A model generated the notes under the pieces. The model did not search any database, was not told the origin of the DNA, and worked only from the letters and a program-made list of their open reading frames with translations. Made by a program: the position numbers and the translations under genes. Positions 1 to 10,792 of a DNA stretch of 64,000 nucleotides are shown piece after piece (positions within the stretch are counted from its first letter, which is position 1; each line of letters begins with the position of its first letter). This DNA is from Lepidodermella squamata (lineage: Eukaryota > Gastrotricha), in the NCBI GenBank assembly GCA_047495785.1, contig JBLDXI010000054.1, forward strand, positions 806,001 through 870,000. The letters are read 5' to 3'.

Positions 1-305
1 ATATGTACTTTGTGATAGAGATGTCGCTGCGTTGCGTTTGAAAGGAGTCGCAATAATATATTATAATGTATGGGTTCCAAGTATTTCTAAACTAATATTT
101 GGTTGCAGCTAAACATTTGCGTAGTGCTTTTTCTTTAATTAGGATGTGCTTTCTCATTACGCTCCTTTGAAGTACAGCGCGACGATTTCATTTGATATTC
201 CAGTTGATGACATTGCGGGGTTAATTCAGACTATAATTTTCAAAGTTGCCATTTGTTTTGGAAAAATCGAGCACTGGTTAGTAAGTACACTGCGGCTTCG
301 CGAAG

Positions 306-3300
306 ATGCTCATAATTATTCTGATTCAGATCTTTGTTGTTCGTAGTTGTTTGTCTGCACAGGTATCAATGGATAGCCCAATTCCAGACTTCGTATACAG
401 AACTGGATACAATCCGAATAATTCCCGCCCTGTGATAAAACTACTTGCTTCTGTCAACTACTGGGGGCCACCTACTCTGAATAACGGCCCTCTTTGTACC
501 GAACCCATGCGTTACGCCTTGGACAGCATCAAAAACGTTCCGAACTTGCTATCAAATTACGAAATCGTGATTGATGTTTACAACGATTACGTAAGTACTT
601 TTACGGTTTGTTTTATGCTTGGGTTTCTCACGATTTTGAGCACTTTGGAAAGCTATGAGGCCTGTGCGCAAAATGGGTTTAGATATGACTTCTTTGATTG
701 TTTTAGAGAATGCTACTAGGGACGTTTTCTTAGCCGAATGATGCCGCTCTCAGCGCGCCACGTTGATGGAACTGTTTTAAAACAGCAGCGTTCATTTACC
801 ATGCCTTTAGCCTTTGCACTTTGTTTTGAGTTTAGAGTGCGAAAACTAAGCCAAATCTGATTACTGATATGATGACTGTTTTTTCTACAGTGCAGCAGAC
901 ACGCTGGCATCGAAGCTTTCCATTCCAAAATGGAGGAAAATGATGAAGCTGAAGGAAGGTTCCCTATATTAATACACTCTATATGCCCGGCTCACTACTA
1001 CAACGGTCAAGCTATGGCAGTGTATAATTTTGTTTCCGTAAAATTGCTGGGCAACTTTTGAATCCCGTGATAGTTATAGCTACATTTCAGATAACTGCCT
1101 CCACTGTCATGGACGATGTTGACGTTAAGAGAAGCCTACTACAAAATTTATACAATCTATCACCATCCGTTGGCGATAACTACGAAGCCGTCGGACGGTT
1201 TATGCAGCTGATGAATTGGCGGAAAATGGCGCAAATATCAGAGATGTACGGAATTTACAATCAGATGGAGATTGACGTATCGATGATGTTAGAATCAAAG
1301 TACAATATACGAACGCTTGGGATCTTCAAAATACCATTCGATTACCCTTCGCCACCAGAGTCCGAAGAAATCAGTGCTACTGTCGAAGAAATGAAAACTG
1401 TTGATCCTCGTATTATTTTCCTGGGAGCGATTTTCCCATCGCGAGTTGCATGCTGGCTCCATCGGTTGGGAATTTTTGGACCTCACTACGTTATTTTGAT
1501 ACCGCAGAGAGCTTCTTTCACGCAAACGGATCCGCTTCGTTTCAGTTGGTGCACAACGCAGATGCTGAGCGAGGTTCTTCAAAGCTCGATCTTGCATAAC
1601 GCCGCTACTGCCATGGATTTAGGCCAATGGTCCAAAACTGACTCGTTGGGAAATTCGGCTCGAGAATTCGATGACGCCGTAAATTCGATGATCGATATCA
1701 ACCCCCAAATTGTCGGCTGGTTTGATCGCTATCACTTTTACGACCCATTGCTTCTCTCACTATTCGTCCTCAATTCGACAGAAGCTTCGCTAAACAAGGT
1801 CAACCAAACCCTACTGGATTGGACAACAACGACAGAGAACTTTCAGAAAAATGGTTCATTCATAGTTGCAGAAATCAAGAAAGCGTTATATGCAACACGT
1901 GTTACCGGAAAATTGGGTGCGTTCGGCTTTGAGCGGAATACAACGAGAAACACTGGGGGAAACATCGCATACGCCTTCTATCAGTACCAGCAAATTCCTA
2001 ATACTACCTTACTCACTACGAAACCAGTGGCTGTTTTCATGAGCCGGACTAGGACTGTCACATTTGGGCCGATGCAAATATTTTGGAATACTCCAAATGG
2101 AAATCCCCCAGTCGATGGGTTACGAATAGTTCAAATAGAGTCACCTCTCAGTCCAATGAGGAGTTACATATCGATAAACATAGTTTCATGCTTCGAGTTG
2201 CTTATTGTTATTTGGGTATCGCTGTTCCTAGTTTCAAATCGTAACACAAAAGTTGTTAGGAAATCTATGCCAGTTTTCAACTATTGCGTGCTGCTCGGTG
2301 ATGCTCTCATGCTGATTTCATCTTTCATCCAACGTCGTGAATTTGAATGGTCAAACAGCCAACTTTGCATGGCATCTTTCGGATTCCTATTCTCCGGCAT
2401 CAGTTGCATTCTGTTCGGAATGACAGCGAAGTTATATATGGCTCATTGTCATCATATCCGGCAACGTTATGTAAAGAAAATTATGCATCCCTTTGAAAGA
2501 GCTTGGGCAACTAACTGGAATTTTGTGTCGAATAATAATAAGTCTCAGCGAAACTCAACGGTTATTCCCCAATCGATACAGAAGACGTCTGCTATAGCTA
2601 TTGGAATGGTTTTTTCAGTGTCTCACGTTGTTCTAATTTTGCTTTGGTTCGTAGCGGCCCCGATAACGAATTCCAGAACATTTAGCTCACTTGGGGAAAT
2701 TGATCTAGGCGCCGAGGTTGCTTATCAGGAAATTATCTACACATGTGATTTCGGCGATTCAGTCATTGTCCAAGCTGTTGTCGGAATTTTCGTGGCTTTC
2801 TTTGCGATTTTAATCCTCAAAGGAGCTTTTTTGGCATTTGGATTGAGATCAGTAAGTCGTCAAGTCTAATTAAATTAAATGTACAACTGCTTCTTTAAGA
2901 TAACTTTGGCGTCTGTGAATGATTTAAAAGCAGTTATTTACTGCTTCTACGGAACAGTTCTGATGCTGATGTGTGGGGCTGTAATTGCAGCTTTCATTTT
3001 CAAAGAACAAGCCAGGGTGCAAGGGTGCGTGCGAATGACACTCTATAAACGGTAAAACTGTTACTAAAACAGACACAAAATCTGCTATTACTTCGCGCGA
3101 TGTGCTACTAAATCTGTCCAAGTGCGCATAAAACGTTAAGTGTGTTGATAAAGCAGGTAATATGACACTAAATGTGGAGTAGTGCCACTATTTTGACAAA
3201 ACCGCTAGTACTTTGGGAATGTGATGGTAAATTGGAGAAATTGCTATATAAACGAGATATCTTAATCGTGGTGATTGGCATGGAAATGACTGCCGCATAC

Positions 3301-3833
3301 ACGAATACCTTGACTTTTCTGTTCTCGAATCTAAGAAGGCTAGTTTTGACCTATCATTGCAAGTTTTAGCCGATATCCCCCATCCATTTCGAAAAAAACT
3401 TTCGTTTTGAAAATCGATTATTGTTATCGATATTAGTTCTACAGGCTGAACCATAATTCGTAAAGCAAACTGAAATAATTACAACTTTCATTCACAAAGT
3501 TTTTCATCATAATAGCGCATTTCTCAAACTAGTAGCAAATTGCGCGAATTAGTAGCAATTTACACGATTTAAGCAGTTTACCTAATTTAGTAGCACTTTT
3601 ACCCATTTTAGTAGCGCATTTATTTTCACTTATCAGCGTCTAGCAATTTCCGTCACGACAATTTTGTCAGTGATGCTGAACCTTAGTCTTCTTTATGCTC
3701 GAAAGATATACCAGGTGAGATTGAAGAGTGCTTCAAATTTCCTCAATTATCAATTTTTTAACATAAGATTCGCTCACAGTCTGGCAAGCACAAGCCTCGA
3801 TTCCAAATTACATCAGCGAAACAATCGCGATAA
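306..3833 (+). CDS. GABA-B-like class C GPCR, six-exon model (copy 1)
   Basis: Proposed exons are 306-590, 891-1037, 1091-2851, 2900-3028, 3637-3714 and 3768-3833, all joined in phase 0, giving about 821 aa. The paralogue at 11.8-14.4 kb is 823 aa. A hydrophobic leader (residues 1-19) precedes a Venus-flytrap domain (about 30-490). The conserved Cys that follows an acidic turn is created exactly at the exon 1/2 junction. Seven membrane segments follow from about residue 503, with TM6 in exon 4 and TM7 in exon 5 (motif VTTILSVMLN). Known family role: ligand binding outside, G-protein signalling inside the plasma membrane; the ligand is unknown here. Without the last two exons the frame would stop at 3053 before TM7. 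Exon 5 matches TM7 of the paralogue, so I favour the longer model. Introns 2, 3 and 5 are 53, 48 and 53 bp. The start is the first ATG before the leader. The gene is divergent from its paralogues in sequence. Confidence 0.8.
591..890 (+). other. Receptor copy 1, intron 1
   Basis: The intron begins GTAAGT and ends TTCTACAG. At 300 bp it is longer than the roughly 50 bp introns in the rest of the gene. Reading through it gives stops. The receptor copies on the - strand at 12-14 kb and 62-64 kb are uninterrupted at this position. Confidence 0.75.
3029..3636 (+). repeat. Receptor copy 1, intron 4 filled with TACTAAA/TTTAGTA repeats
   Basis: The proposed intron runs from GTGCGA to ATCAG and separates TM6 from TM7. 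Its left part carries TACTAAA-type units (around 3060, 3105 and 3163). Its right part carries the inverted form TTTAGTAGCA (around 3529, 3550, 3586 and 3609) at about 20 bp spacing. The outer units GGTAAAACTGTTACTAAA (3051) and the reverse complement of the sequence near 3583-3604 form an imperfect inverted pair. This looks like a small transposon with subterminal repeats sitting in the intron. The two - strand paralogues have no intron here. Confidence 0.55.
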
Positions 3834-5219
3834 TCACATTGTCTGAAGAGCAGAAACTCTCAAGCTCATAAGAGATGTCATAACATTTGGGGCCCATAAC
3901 AATTTCTTCGTTGAACAATTTTCCAATGCTACCGTCTAAATTCTAGGATAGTTTATTTCGTTAGAGTTGTTGAAAATCTCGAATTTTTCAGCTTACGTCA
4001 CTTTCAGGGTTATGGGCGACAATAAAAGGGTCATTTGCCATTATTTCTTTATTTAATTACTTTTCCAGAAGCTCGCGGTCAGCAGAGCCACAGTAGAAAC
4101 AAATACCCAGACGCCAGCGTCGTTCTTTTGAATAAAGGCGCCCGTGCATATCTAAATTCGCACGCCAACGAGGCGAAGGATCAGATACTGGGTCAGCAAC
4201 CAACCAATCCGAGAAATGGTTCTTGATCTAGTTGACCAGTATGAAGGCAAATCGATCAATTCAAATTCTCGCGTTGCTGCTTGAAAATATTCGCCACGTC
4301 GTGTGATAAATTGATCTATAGTAAAAATTGAAGAAAATTGAATAAACAATTCGTTTTCGTTCGTTCGTTGGGCAACGAGCGCGCGCGAGGCCGCGGCGTC
4401 GTCCTAGGCTTCCCTACGTCGCAGCGCGAAAACTATGAGGGGTAGATTATTTCTGTAAATTGGGCTGAACTCAGCATGGTCGAATTACCTAGAAACCGTT
4501 GAAAAACCAATAGGTCAGAAAAATCGACTTTTTGCGCCTCCGGCGCTTTAGTACCTCCTTAAGGGTCATCTTAGGCCATCTTGGTGATCTCTCTGGATCT
4601 CTAACTGTGACACATGGAAGCTTCTAATATTGATTTTCAGATTCTCCGCACTCGATTTAGTGAAGAAATGATCTTTTGGAGAGAACATCTTTAAACATTG
4701 AGTCGTAAGAGATCTTCATTAGCCATCTTTAGTTAAGGTGGGTTAGCGTGTCATCTTGACCTACAACCCTATTTCGTCAAATGACTTTGGGCAGTCATGA
4801 TCTCTCCTAAAGATCATCTTTCCGATCAAGCCATTTTAAATCAACAGCTGAGATGATAGCACTACTCTTATTGCCTCGTTAAACGTCAAACAAGGGCTTG
4901 AGACCTCGAAACTCTCCATGTTCTGATCAAGCTTCAATCTCAATCATTTGGTACTTGTTTGTCGATGTAAAGGCGCGCTGCTTTCCTCTCTTATAAAGAG
5001 ACGAAGCGATTCTCTCGCGAATAAGGATTAGGAATAAAGATTGAAATAGCTGGAATAGCTTGGTTAAGAATAGCTGTGTAATTTTTCATTCGGTACTTAT
5101 CGTCTGATTTAAATTTAGCATTAGTGTAAACCGCCAAATGCAATCTTGAAGCTTGTAATAACTTGATTTTACATGAAATGAAGGGAAAGAAGCGGCATAA
5201 GACACTAGACACTAGGAGG
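3834..5219. other. Intergenic, no gene seen
   Basis: Only short unsupported reading frames occur. There is a CG-rich patch with CGTTCG repeats near 4350-4430 and a scatter of GATCATCTTT/AAGATGATC motifs at 4560-4830. I recognise no gene or element. Confidence 0.5.
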
Positions 5220-5358
5220 CAGTGCGCGAAGTAGCGGGGAGACTGGAAGTGCGGTACTCCCAGTTCGAGAAGTCTTGGCAAGAAAACCCGAAAAAACCAC
5301 AGGGGGGACCCTTTGGCCTGAAAGTACCCCCAACTCGAGCATCCTACTTCGCGCACTG
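5220..5358. mobile_element. hAT-type MITE, family 1 (copy A)
   Basis: A 139 bp element has terminal inverted repeats CAGTGCGCGAAGTAG. It is flanked on both sides by the perfect 8 bp direct repeat CTAGGAGG (5212-5219 and 5359-5366). Terminal CAGTG and an 8 bp target-site duplication are the hallmarks of hAT DNA transposons. It encodes no protein. A second copy lies at 58.2 kb. Confidence 0.88.
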
Positions 5359-5486
5359 CTAGGAGGACTCTAGCTCTAGGGATAGATCACCGGGAAGATT
5401 TTTCCACCAGGCAATAACTCGGAACGCAAAGGATCCGCGGATTGCAGCCAAGTACATTGTGGAACCACTGGTAAGTTGAACATTGG

Positions 5487-5765
5487 CGCGCACGCTGATT
5501 GGTCAATTTATCGTTGCTAATGACTCCGGAATGAAACATTTCTGTCGTGCGATCCACTAATAAATTATTTTATATTTATGAAAAAAATGACCTTGCCACA
5601 CCCTCTGCCCGGTTTCCATTGACCACGAGCGTAAACTCCATATTAATTGTGGTAAATTGCTGCGGCAAAAAACACTTGTTGCAAAAAATCTTATGGATCG
5701 CACGACAGAACGTTTCATCCGGGAGTCATAGCAACGATCGATTGACCAATCAGCGTGCGCATTGG
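5487..5765. repeat. Foldback element, about 75 bp arms
   Basis: The left arm (about 5487-5562) and right arm (about 5690-5765) are near-perfect inverted copies. The shared stretches include GCGCACGCTGATTGGTCAAT, ATCGTTGCTA and CTGTCGTGCGATCCA. The AT-rich centre has no reading frame of note. Its superfamily cannot be told; no clear target duplication was seen. Confidence 0.7.
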
Positions 5766-6892
5766 ATTGGACTTTTAAGTGGTCACACAATGTAGCAGAA
5801 AACTGTAACAATTTACTCCATGATGAGTTGATTATCCTCAGCCGCGTCTGAACACGTAATGTAAAGCGCAGTACATATGGAGGTATGAAGGCACAATCAG
5901 ATCAGTGTTGCATACAAAAGAGGCGTGCGATACTAAATTTCAAAGGATTGGGAGATCAAGAAACTTCAGGATAATATTATTTTGCAATTCATCTTCAGAG
6001 GTGGAGAGCGGCAACTAAAAGCGAGACTAAAAGCGACACCTGTTGATGATCAGGGAGCAGAAATCACTAAGATTAGCTCCAGATTTTAAATCGCGCGCTC
6101 GGAAAAATTCATTCGACCGCCTGAATTACAAAAATAAAATTATAGCAAAATATTTTTTTATCTTCAAATATTGACCTTTACAACGCTGGCCATTTTTCAC
6201 ATTAATAAAGCTTCAGACCGACACACGAAAACCGCGTCTACAACGGGGGTTCCCCCCGTCATTTCTCGTCGTTCACTTTTCTAGGGGGGTCTGCAAATAA
6301 GCCTAATTTACAGACTTACCATGCCGTAACCCATGAAGACTGCAATTGAGCGATTAGGTTCAGAAATAGGAAGTTTTTATCCACCTCGATTCTTTATTTT
6401 TTCACGGCATGTTGGGTCCGTACGCAGACCGGTAAGATTTACTTGCCGCTCCGCACTCGAGCCGCTTTAAAACATGCCCATATGCGACGTTTACTTCACA
6501 TTTAAGAAATTCGAAAGAATCACGCCCTCACATGGGCCGGCCGAGGAGTTGGCCCGAGCATGGCGAAGAACAATTGGAGCCAGCGCTATTGTTCAGCACC
6601 GTACTCGGGCCGCCGGGATTGGGTCATCCTACAACTAACGTCCTACCCGACAATTTTATCAAGTCCCGGCCCAAGCTCGGCGGCCCGTGTGGAAAGTGCG
6701 GTTACCCGAACGCGTACGGGCCAAAACAACCACATGCTGAGCTCAGGTCCGTGAGAGCTCAAATACGTGAGAGTGAAGAATGTTAAATTGTGTAAATATG
6801 AGTACTCTTCAATGATCGGAGGCCACTATTCACCATTATAGAATTTCATTTTCAGAAACAATGTTATCGATTCTTTTCGAGTTTTTAACAAA

Positions 6893-6951
6893 AAATCACA
6901 CAATAGATATTAGATAAGACAGAATATATTCTGTCCTATCTATTGCGTGAT
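6893..6951. repeat. Hairpin, about 25 bp arms
   Basis: The sequence beginning TCACACAATAGAT and ending ATCTATTGCGTGA folds on itself around the centre GAATATATTC. The arms are interrupted by only a few mismatches and bulges. Confidence 0.6.
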
Positions 6952-7385
6952 TGCGAATAAAATGCGAATACAATTATACTTCGCTATTCAAGATCATCTC
7001 ATCATCAGCCAGCCTACAACATTAGAAATTAAATAAAGAAAGAAAGCGTGTTGAAAAACAGCGATATCCACAACCATATAACGAGGAACAGCTTTTCATA
7101 ATGATTCCCCAAGTTCGAGAGCTACAACGACCGCAGTGTTTTTTTTTTTATATCATGTTTTATTTGGGTTCAACCCCGCGATTATGTAAAACCGTAGAAT
7201 CTTATAACCGCTAATTGTTTTTAGGTTAGTATTAGTGTTTTGATTACTTTGAGTGTATATATTAACTGTCATTATAGTATTAGTTTGTTCTTCAAAAATG
7301 TAAAATCGTGAAATATTATTATATGCGAAGTGTAAAAAAAGCCAAGATCAAGTAAGATAGGAATTAAGCAATCTTGGATGGGTCA

Positions 7386-7492
7386 GAATACAGAAACACT
7401 TTTCTTGTACGAATGACTGTATGAATCGAGGTTCCGCAGGAACCGAAGATGAATACAGTCATGAGTACAAGAAAAGTGTTTCTGTATTCTGA
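7386..7492. repeat. Inverted repeat around GAATACAGAAACACTTTTC
   Basis: Two inverted arms of about 40 bp, from CAGAATACAGAAACAC to GTGTTTCTGTATTCTG, enclose a loop of about 27 bp. The same core (ACAGAAACACT) forms a second small palindrome at 7626-7665. Confidence 0.7.
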
Positions 7493-8187
7493 GTAAATCC
7501 GATATTGCTTTTCTCCTCTGTATCTGCTAAAAACTCGGAGAAACGTAGCTAGAAAGTGCGGGGAAAATTGATCTTGTACGCCATTTATATAGGAAAATGC
7601 GATAATAAAAAGTCCATCTTAATAAAAGTGTTTCTGTATTGTACAGGAATACAGAAACACTATTTCTGTATCGTTTTTTAGCCTCAATCATAGGAGAATA
7701 GTCAATGCATGCGGAGGTACGAACTGAAATGTGTCAGTTTACAGGATATTCGTTTCACCTCATTATTCTTTCCTTTTCTCTCTGGGAAATGGGATCCCCG
7801 GAGACAACTGAGCGCATAGCTAAGGAGGCCCGACAAAACAAGGCTCGCGCTAGCCCACCGGCTGACAACGAGAGCCTATACGGGTGTTCAGAGCCGCGCT
7901 CACGCTCCGGGGGGCCACGGTCCGAGAGAGAAAATTTCATTTTTTTAATTGATTATTCGCAGGTTTTTTCAGTTGTAATATAAGGTAGTAGTAAAAATCG
8001 GAGAATTCAAATTTCCGTACTCGTAGGAAAAAAAAACGACCGCAGTGTTGGATCGCAATTATATATGTACGCATCATAGAAAGAGTTTTAGGAATAACAA
8101 CATTGCTTTTCGGCGATTCAAACATTTCATCATCCTACATCAATCATTATTGGTTTACGAGTTTTAGATGTTTTGCCATTCAGGGTT

Positions 8188-9348
8188 TCAGCTCAGAATG
8201 AGCCAAACGGTGATATATGATATCAAATAAAAGGTGAAAACGAGTTGGAAAACAACAATGTCAACAAGTAAATATGTAGCAACTTTTCTACCGAAAATCG
8301 ATACGTATTGCCCTGTAAATACTGGGAACATGGCGAGACATCCGCACATGATCGCCTCGTATAGCACACACACAGTAGCTATGGCAGCTTGTGACAAGCT
8401 GAAGATTCCAGCGACGACTGGGCTTGGGGTTTTCGGCAAATTTGCCTGGATGTTGTCTTGAAGAAAGAAAATCGACAACATAACAGTGCAGGCGAAAGCA
8501 GGGCGATCTGGGACATCGGCCGGAATGAAAAATGACGCCAAAACCAGCAAACTGAGAATTAAGCTTGGTGCAAATAGGTATGTTAGAAAATATTGCGGTT
8601 TCCGTTTGAATTCGAATATGAAAGTAGCAGCCGACACGTTGACATTGTATTCTATTAAGCCAAACGAGGAGGTACGCGTAGAATTATCATGTTCCCAGCC
8701 TGAATTGTCCTTCATAAACGGCGCTTTGTGGTTAACGATGAACACTGCTTTTGTAATTATGGAGAAATATTCGCTTCGAGGCAGTTCAAAGTCGATGCTG
8801 CACTTTTGCACATCGAAAGGAAAATACGTCACGTCCATATTGCAAAAGGACGTGAACTGCCCTGTTAAACTAAAACCAACAATTCCGCCGCGTCTGACCC
8901 AAATTTTAAGATCCCGGTAGAATCCGTCGACCATCGCAGGGTTTCCAATCGAATTGGCGTGTAGCACAGCTGGATACCAGTATTTACTCGGGTCCTCCTG
9001 CGATAGATGAAATATGTTCTCCGGCCATGCCACGCTACCCTTACGTGATACATTTCGGAACAAATCAGCAATGCATTTCGATTCATACTTGACGGAAAGT
9101 ATACCATAAATGGTAAAGGTTTCGGCAACGTCGTCGATATTGATAAATCGCATCGGTTGCAGTTCTAGCTCTACATGAATCGCTTCATTCTCGAGTTCAA
9201 TCGGTGTATTGACCGTCGGACCAATTCGACAGTTGCTGAGGATCGTTGCCGTTGGGTCGAAGTCCCATATGCTGTCGTTGTTGGCTGGTTTAGCCAGGGC
9301 ATAGCTGAGGATGAAACATGCTTGCACAACACGCAGTGCGGCAGTCAT
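8188..9348 (-). CDS. Cys-loop ligand-gated ion channel subunit, intronless
   Basis: A single open frame of 386 aa. A leader (residues 1-19) precedes an extracellular domain with the Cys-loop C169-C183 (CNMDVTYFPFDVQKC, the canonical 13-residue spacing). Four membrane segments lie at about 253-275, 284-304, 312-335 and 356-384. The TM1 end with PADVPDRPAF and the TM2 region place it in the pentameric receptor family (nicotinic/GABA-A superfamily). Known role: a subunit of a plasma-membrane channel opened by a neurotransmitter or other small ligand. No vicinal cysteines are seen in loop C (TSSFG at 226-230), so an acetylcholine-binding alpha-type subunit is not supported. The TM3-TM4 loop is only about 20 residues, far shorter than in typical animal subunits. 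There are no introns although neighbouring host genes have them. Ion selectivity and ligand cannot be told. Confidence 0.9.
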   Translation of the reverse strand: MTAALRVVQACFILSYALAKPANNDSIWDFDPTATILSNCRIGPTVNTPIELENEAIHVELELQPMRFINIDDVAETFTIYGILSVKYESKCIADLFRNVSRKGSVAWPENIFHLSQEDPSKYWYPAVLHANSIGNPAMVDGFYRDLKIWVRRGGIVGFSLTGQFTSFCNMDVTYFPFDVQKCSIDFELPRSEYFSIITKAVFIVNHKAPFMKDNSGWEHDNSTRTSSFGLIEYNVNVSAATFIFEFKRKPQYFLTYLFAPSLILSLLVLASFFIPADVPDRPAFACTVMLSIFFLQDNIQANLPKTPSPVVAGIFSLSQAAIATVCVLYEAIMCGCLAMFPVFTGQYVSIFGRKVATYLLVDIVVFQLVFTFYLISYITVWLILS

Positions 9349-9979
9349 ATATATCGCAGTTAGATGTATGAATGTGATGAAGACTATTTCATATCATCGT
9401 CGATTGATACTTATACCTTATCCAACTTCGTGGCCTCCAATTTCCTCTTCCGTTGGGCTCTGATACGAAATTTTCTGATGCGAGAACTTCATGCGAAAAA
9501 GTTTGCAATATTAAATAGGCAGAGTGGCAAATAAAGTATAGATATAGTCAACAAACTTCGCAATAAGTAACTTGCGCCTGGCAATTTCACGCCAATATCG
9601 CTTAGAGCGGAAATGTCAAGTGGCTATTTGAAATTTGAAATTATTATCAAGAAGTGTCTGTGAATGCTTGATTTTCCTTTCTCCCAGGGGCAGATGTGAA
9701 ACTCTCGATCCTCCAATGTTGTCAAAATCTCGCGGTGCAAAGTTTGTTAAGTAAACAAAACGTGCTTTTTTATTAAAGCAACGTGTGCCTAGAAAAAAGC
9801 ATAAAAAGGGTCATTTTTCTCTCATTTCCACTTCTTGTTGTCACTTGTAATTCTCCCCCCGTCCTGCCATATTGTCTGTGTTTCAACCTCCTGCCTAGGA
9901 TAACTACCCTGTCCCTGATTAACCACTTGTTTTCCCATTTACTGTCTCTCTTTCTAGGGGGGTCTGCAAATAAGCTTTT
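9349..9979. other. Intergenic upstream of the ion channel, no gene seen
   Basis: This is the 5' flank of the channel gene. No clear TATA box or second gene is seen. The last part (about 9850-9975) starts and ends with C- and G-runs resembling those at 6.24-6.30 kb. Confidence 0.4.
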
Positions 9980-9999
9980 TTACCGATAATTTTCAGAAC

Positions 10000-10792
10000 C
10001 TACTTGAGCTCGAGGAAAAGCAAGGTCGGCGCCATACAACAAATCTAGCCAATTTCGATCAAACGAATATTGTCTTTCGAACTCGATATATTTGTGAAAG
10101 AAACCGCTCGAGAATAAGAATGCCAAGATGAGGCCAAATTGAATAAAGATCAAAACTAGCACTTGATTCAATGTTTGCTTCACTTGGTCAACGAATCGAT
10201 TACATGTTTCGCGGGCTTTCATAGTTAACAATTGCCGCCCGTGGGTAAGTTTTGTATAGAATCCAGCCGAGATGAAGGTGAATCTTAAAGACAGGAAAAT
10301 ACAACTGGCGGCGCACGGCACAACTACAAGCCTAGTGCAGGTCTGCAGAATTACGACAGCTAAAATCGGATAGAATAGCATCAAGACACTGCCTATGTTG
10401 ATGAGGCATGCAATTTTCGAGCAAAAATCATGAGACGTACTATAGGACGCCGCGGCTTCGAAGCTCCCGTTACATGGGCCTCTTGAAGGCCGCGGACTGT
10501 GCATATCGGAACGTGCATTAAATTAAATTTTAGTCCAGTAATTTCGAAATTAATGAAATTTTAATTTATAAGATTTTAATTTTTTAAATGTCAATAATTA
10601 AAAACTGATGAGAATTCTTTTCCAGCAAAAGATCGGCGTGACGCTGTGTAAAGATTTTTGCGCAAAAAGCTGCCATACCCTCGTATGGCATGAAAGCAGA
10701 CTTTGTCATGGGGAAAACTGTACCATATCGGGAACGTGTTGAAATCAGTGGGACAGACAAAGACAGACAGAAATAGCTTATAAGTGAAAGTC
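10000..10792 (-). pseudogene. GABA-B-like receptor pseudogene (copy 2)
   Basis: Two remnants lie in the same orientation. 10650-10760 encodes the stretch YGTVFPMTKSAF..EGMAAFCAK of the Venus-flytrap domain. 10000-10433 encodes TM2-TM5 (INIGSVLMLFYPI, FTFISAGFYTKL) with about 60-70% similarity by eye to copy 3. The remaining flytrap domain and TM1 are missing, replaced by about 200 bp of AT-rich sequence with MITE-like borders. At the 3' end the TM5 region is fused out of frame to the C-terminal exon sequence, shown by the shared DNA motif AACAAATCTAGCCAATTT. A deletion derivative of a gene like copy 3, not expected to give a working receptor. Confidence 0.85.

Larger units (their letters stand above)
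5766..8187. other. Intergenic with hairpins, no gene seen
   Basis: No convincing coding region. A GC-rich stretch at 6529-6692 has an imperfect inverted repeat of GGGCCGGCCGAG type. The boundary sequence CTAGGGGGGTCTGCAAATAAGC near 6280-6304 recurs near 9952-9975, so both may be ends of one repeat family. Hairpins at 6.9-7.7 kb are listed separately. Confidence 0.5.

Noticed and set aside
6529-6692. GC-rich inverted repeat GGGCCGGCCGAG / CTCGGCGGCCCG
   Set aside because: Arms are short and imperfect, and a third similar word lies in the middle; could be base composition.
7705-7983. 92-codon frame on the + strand
   Set aside because: No domain, no paralogue in the window, and GC-rich patch alone explains its openness.
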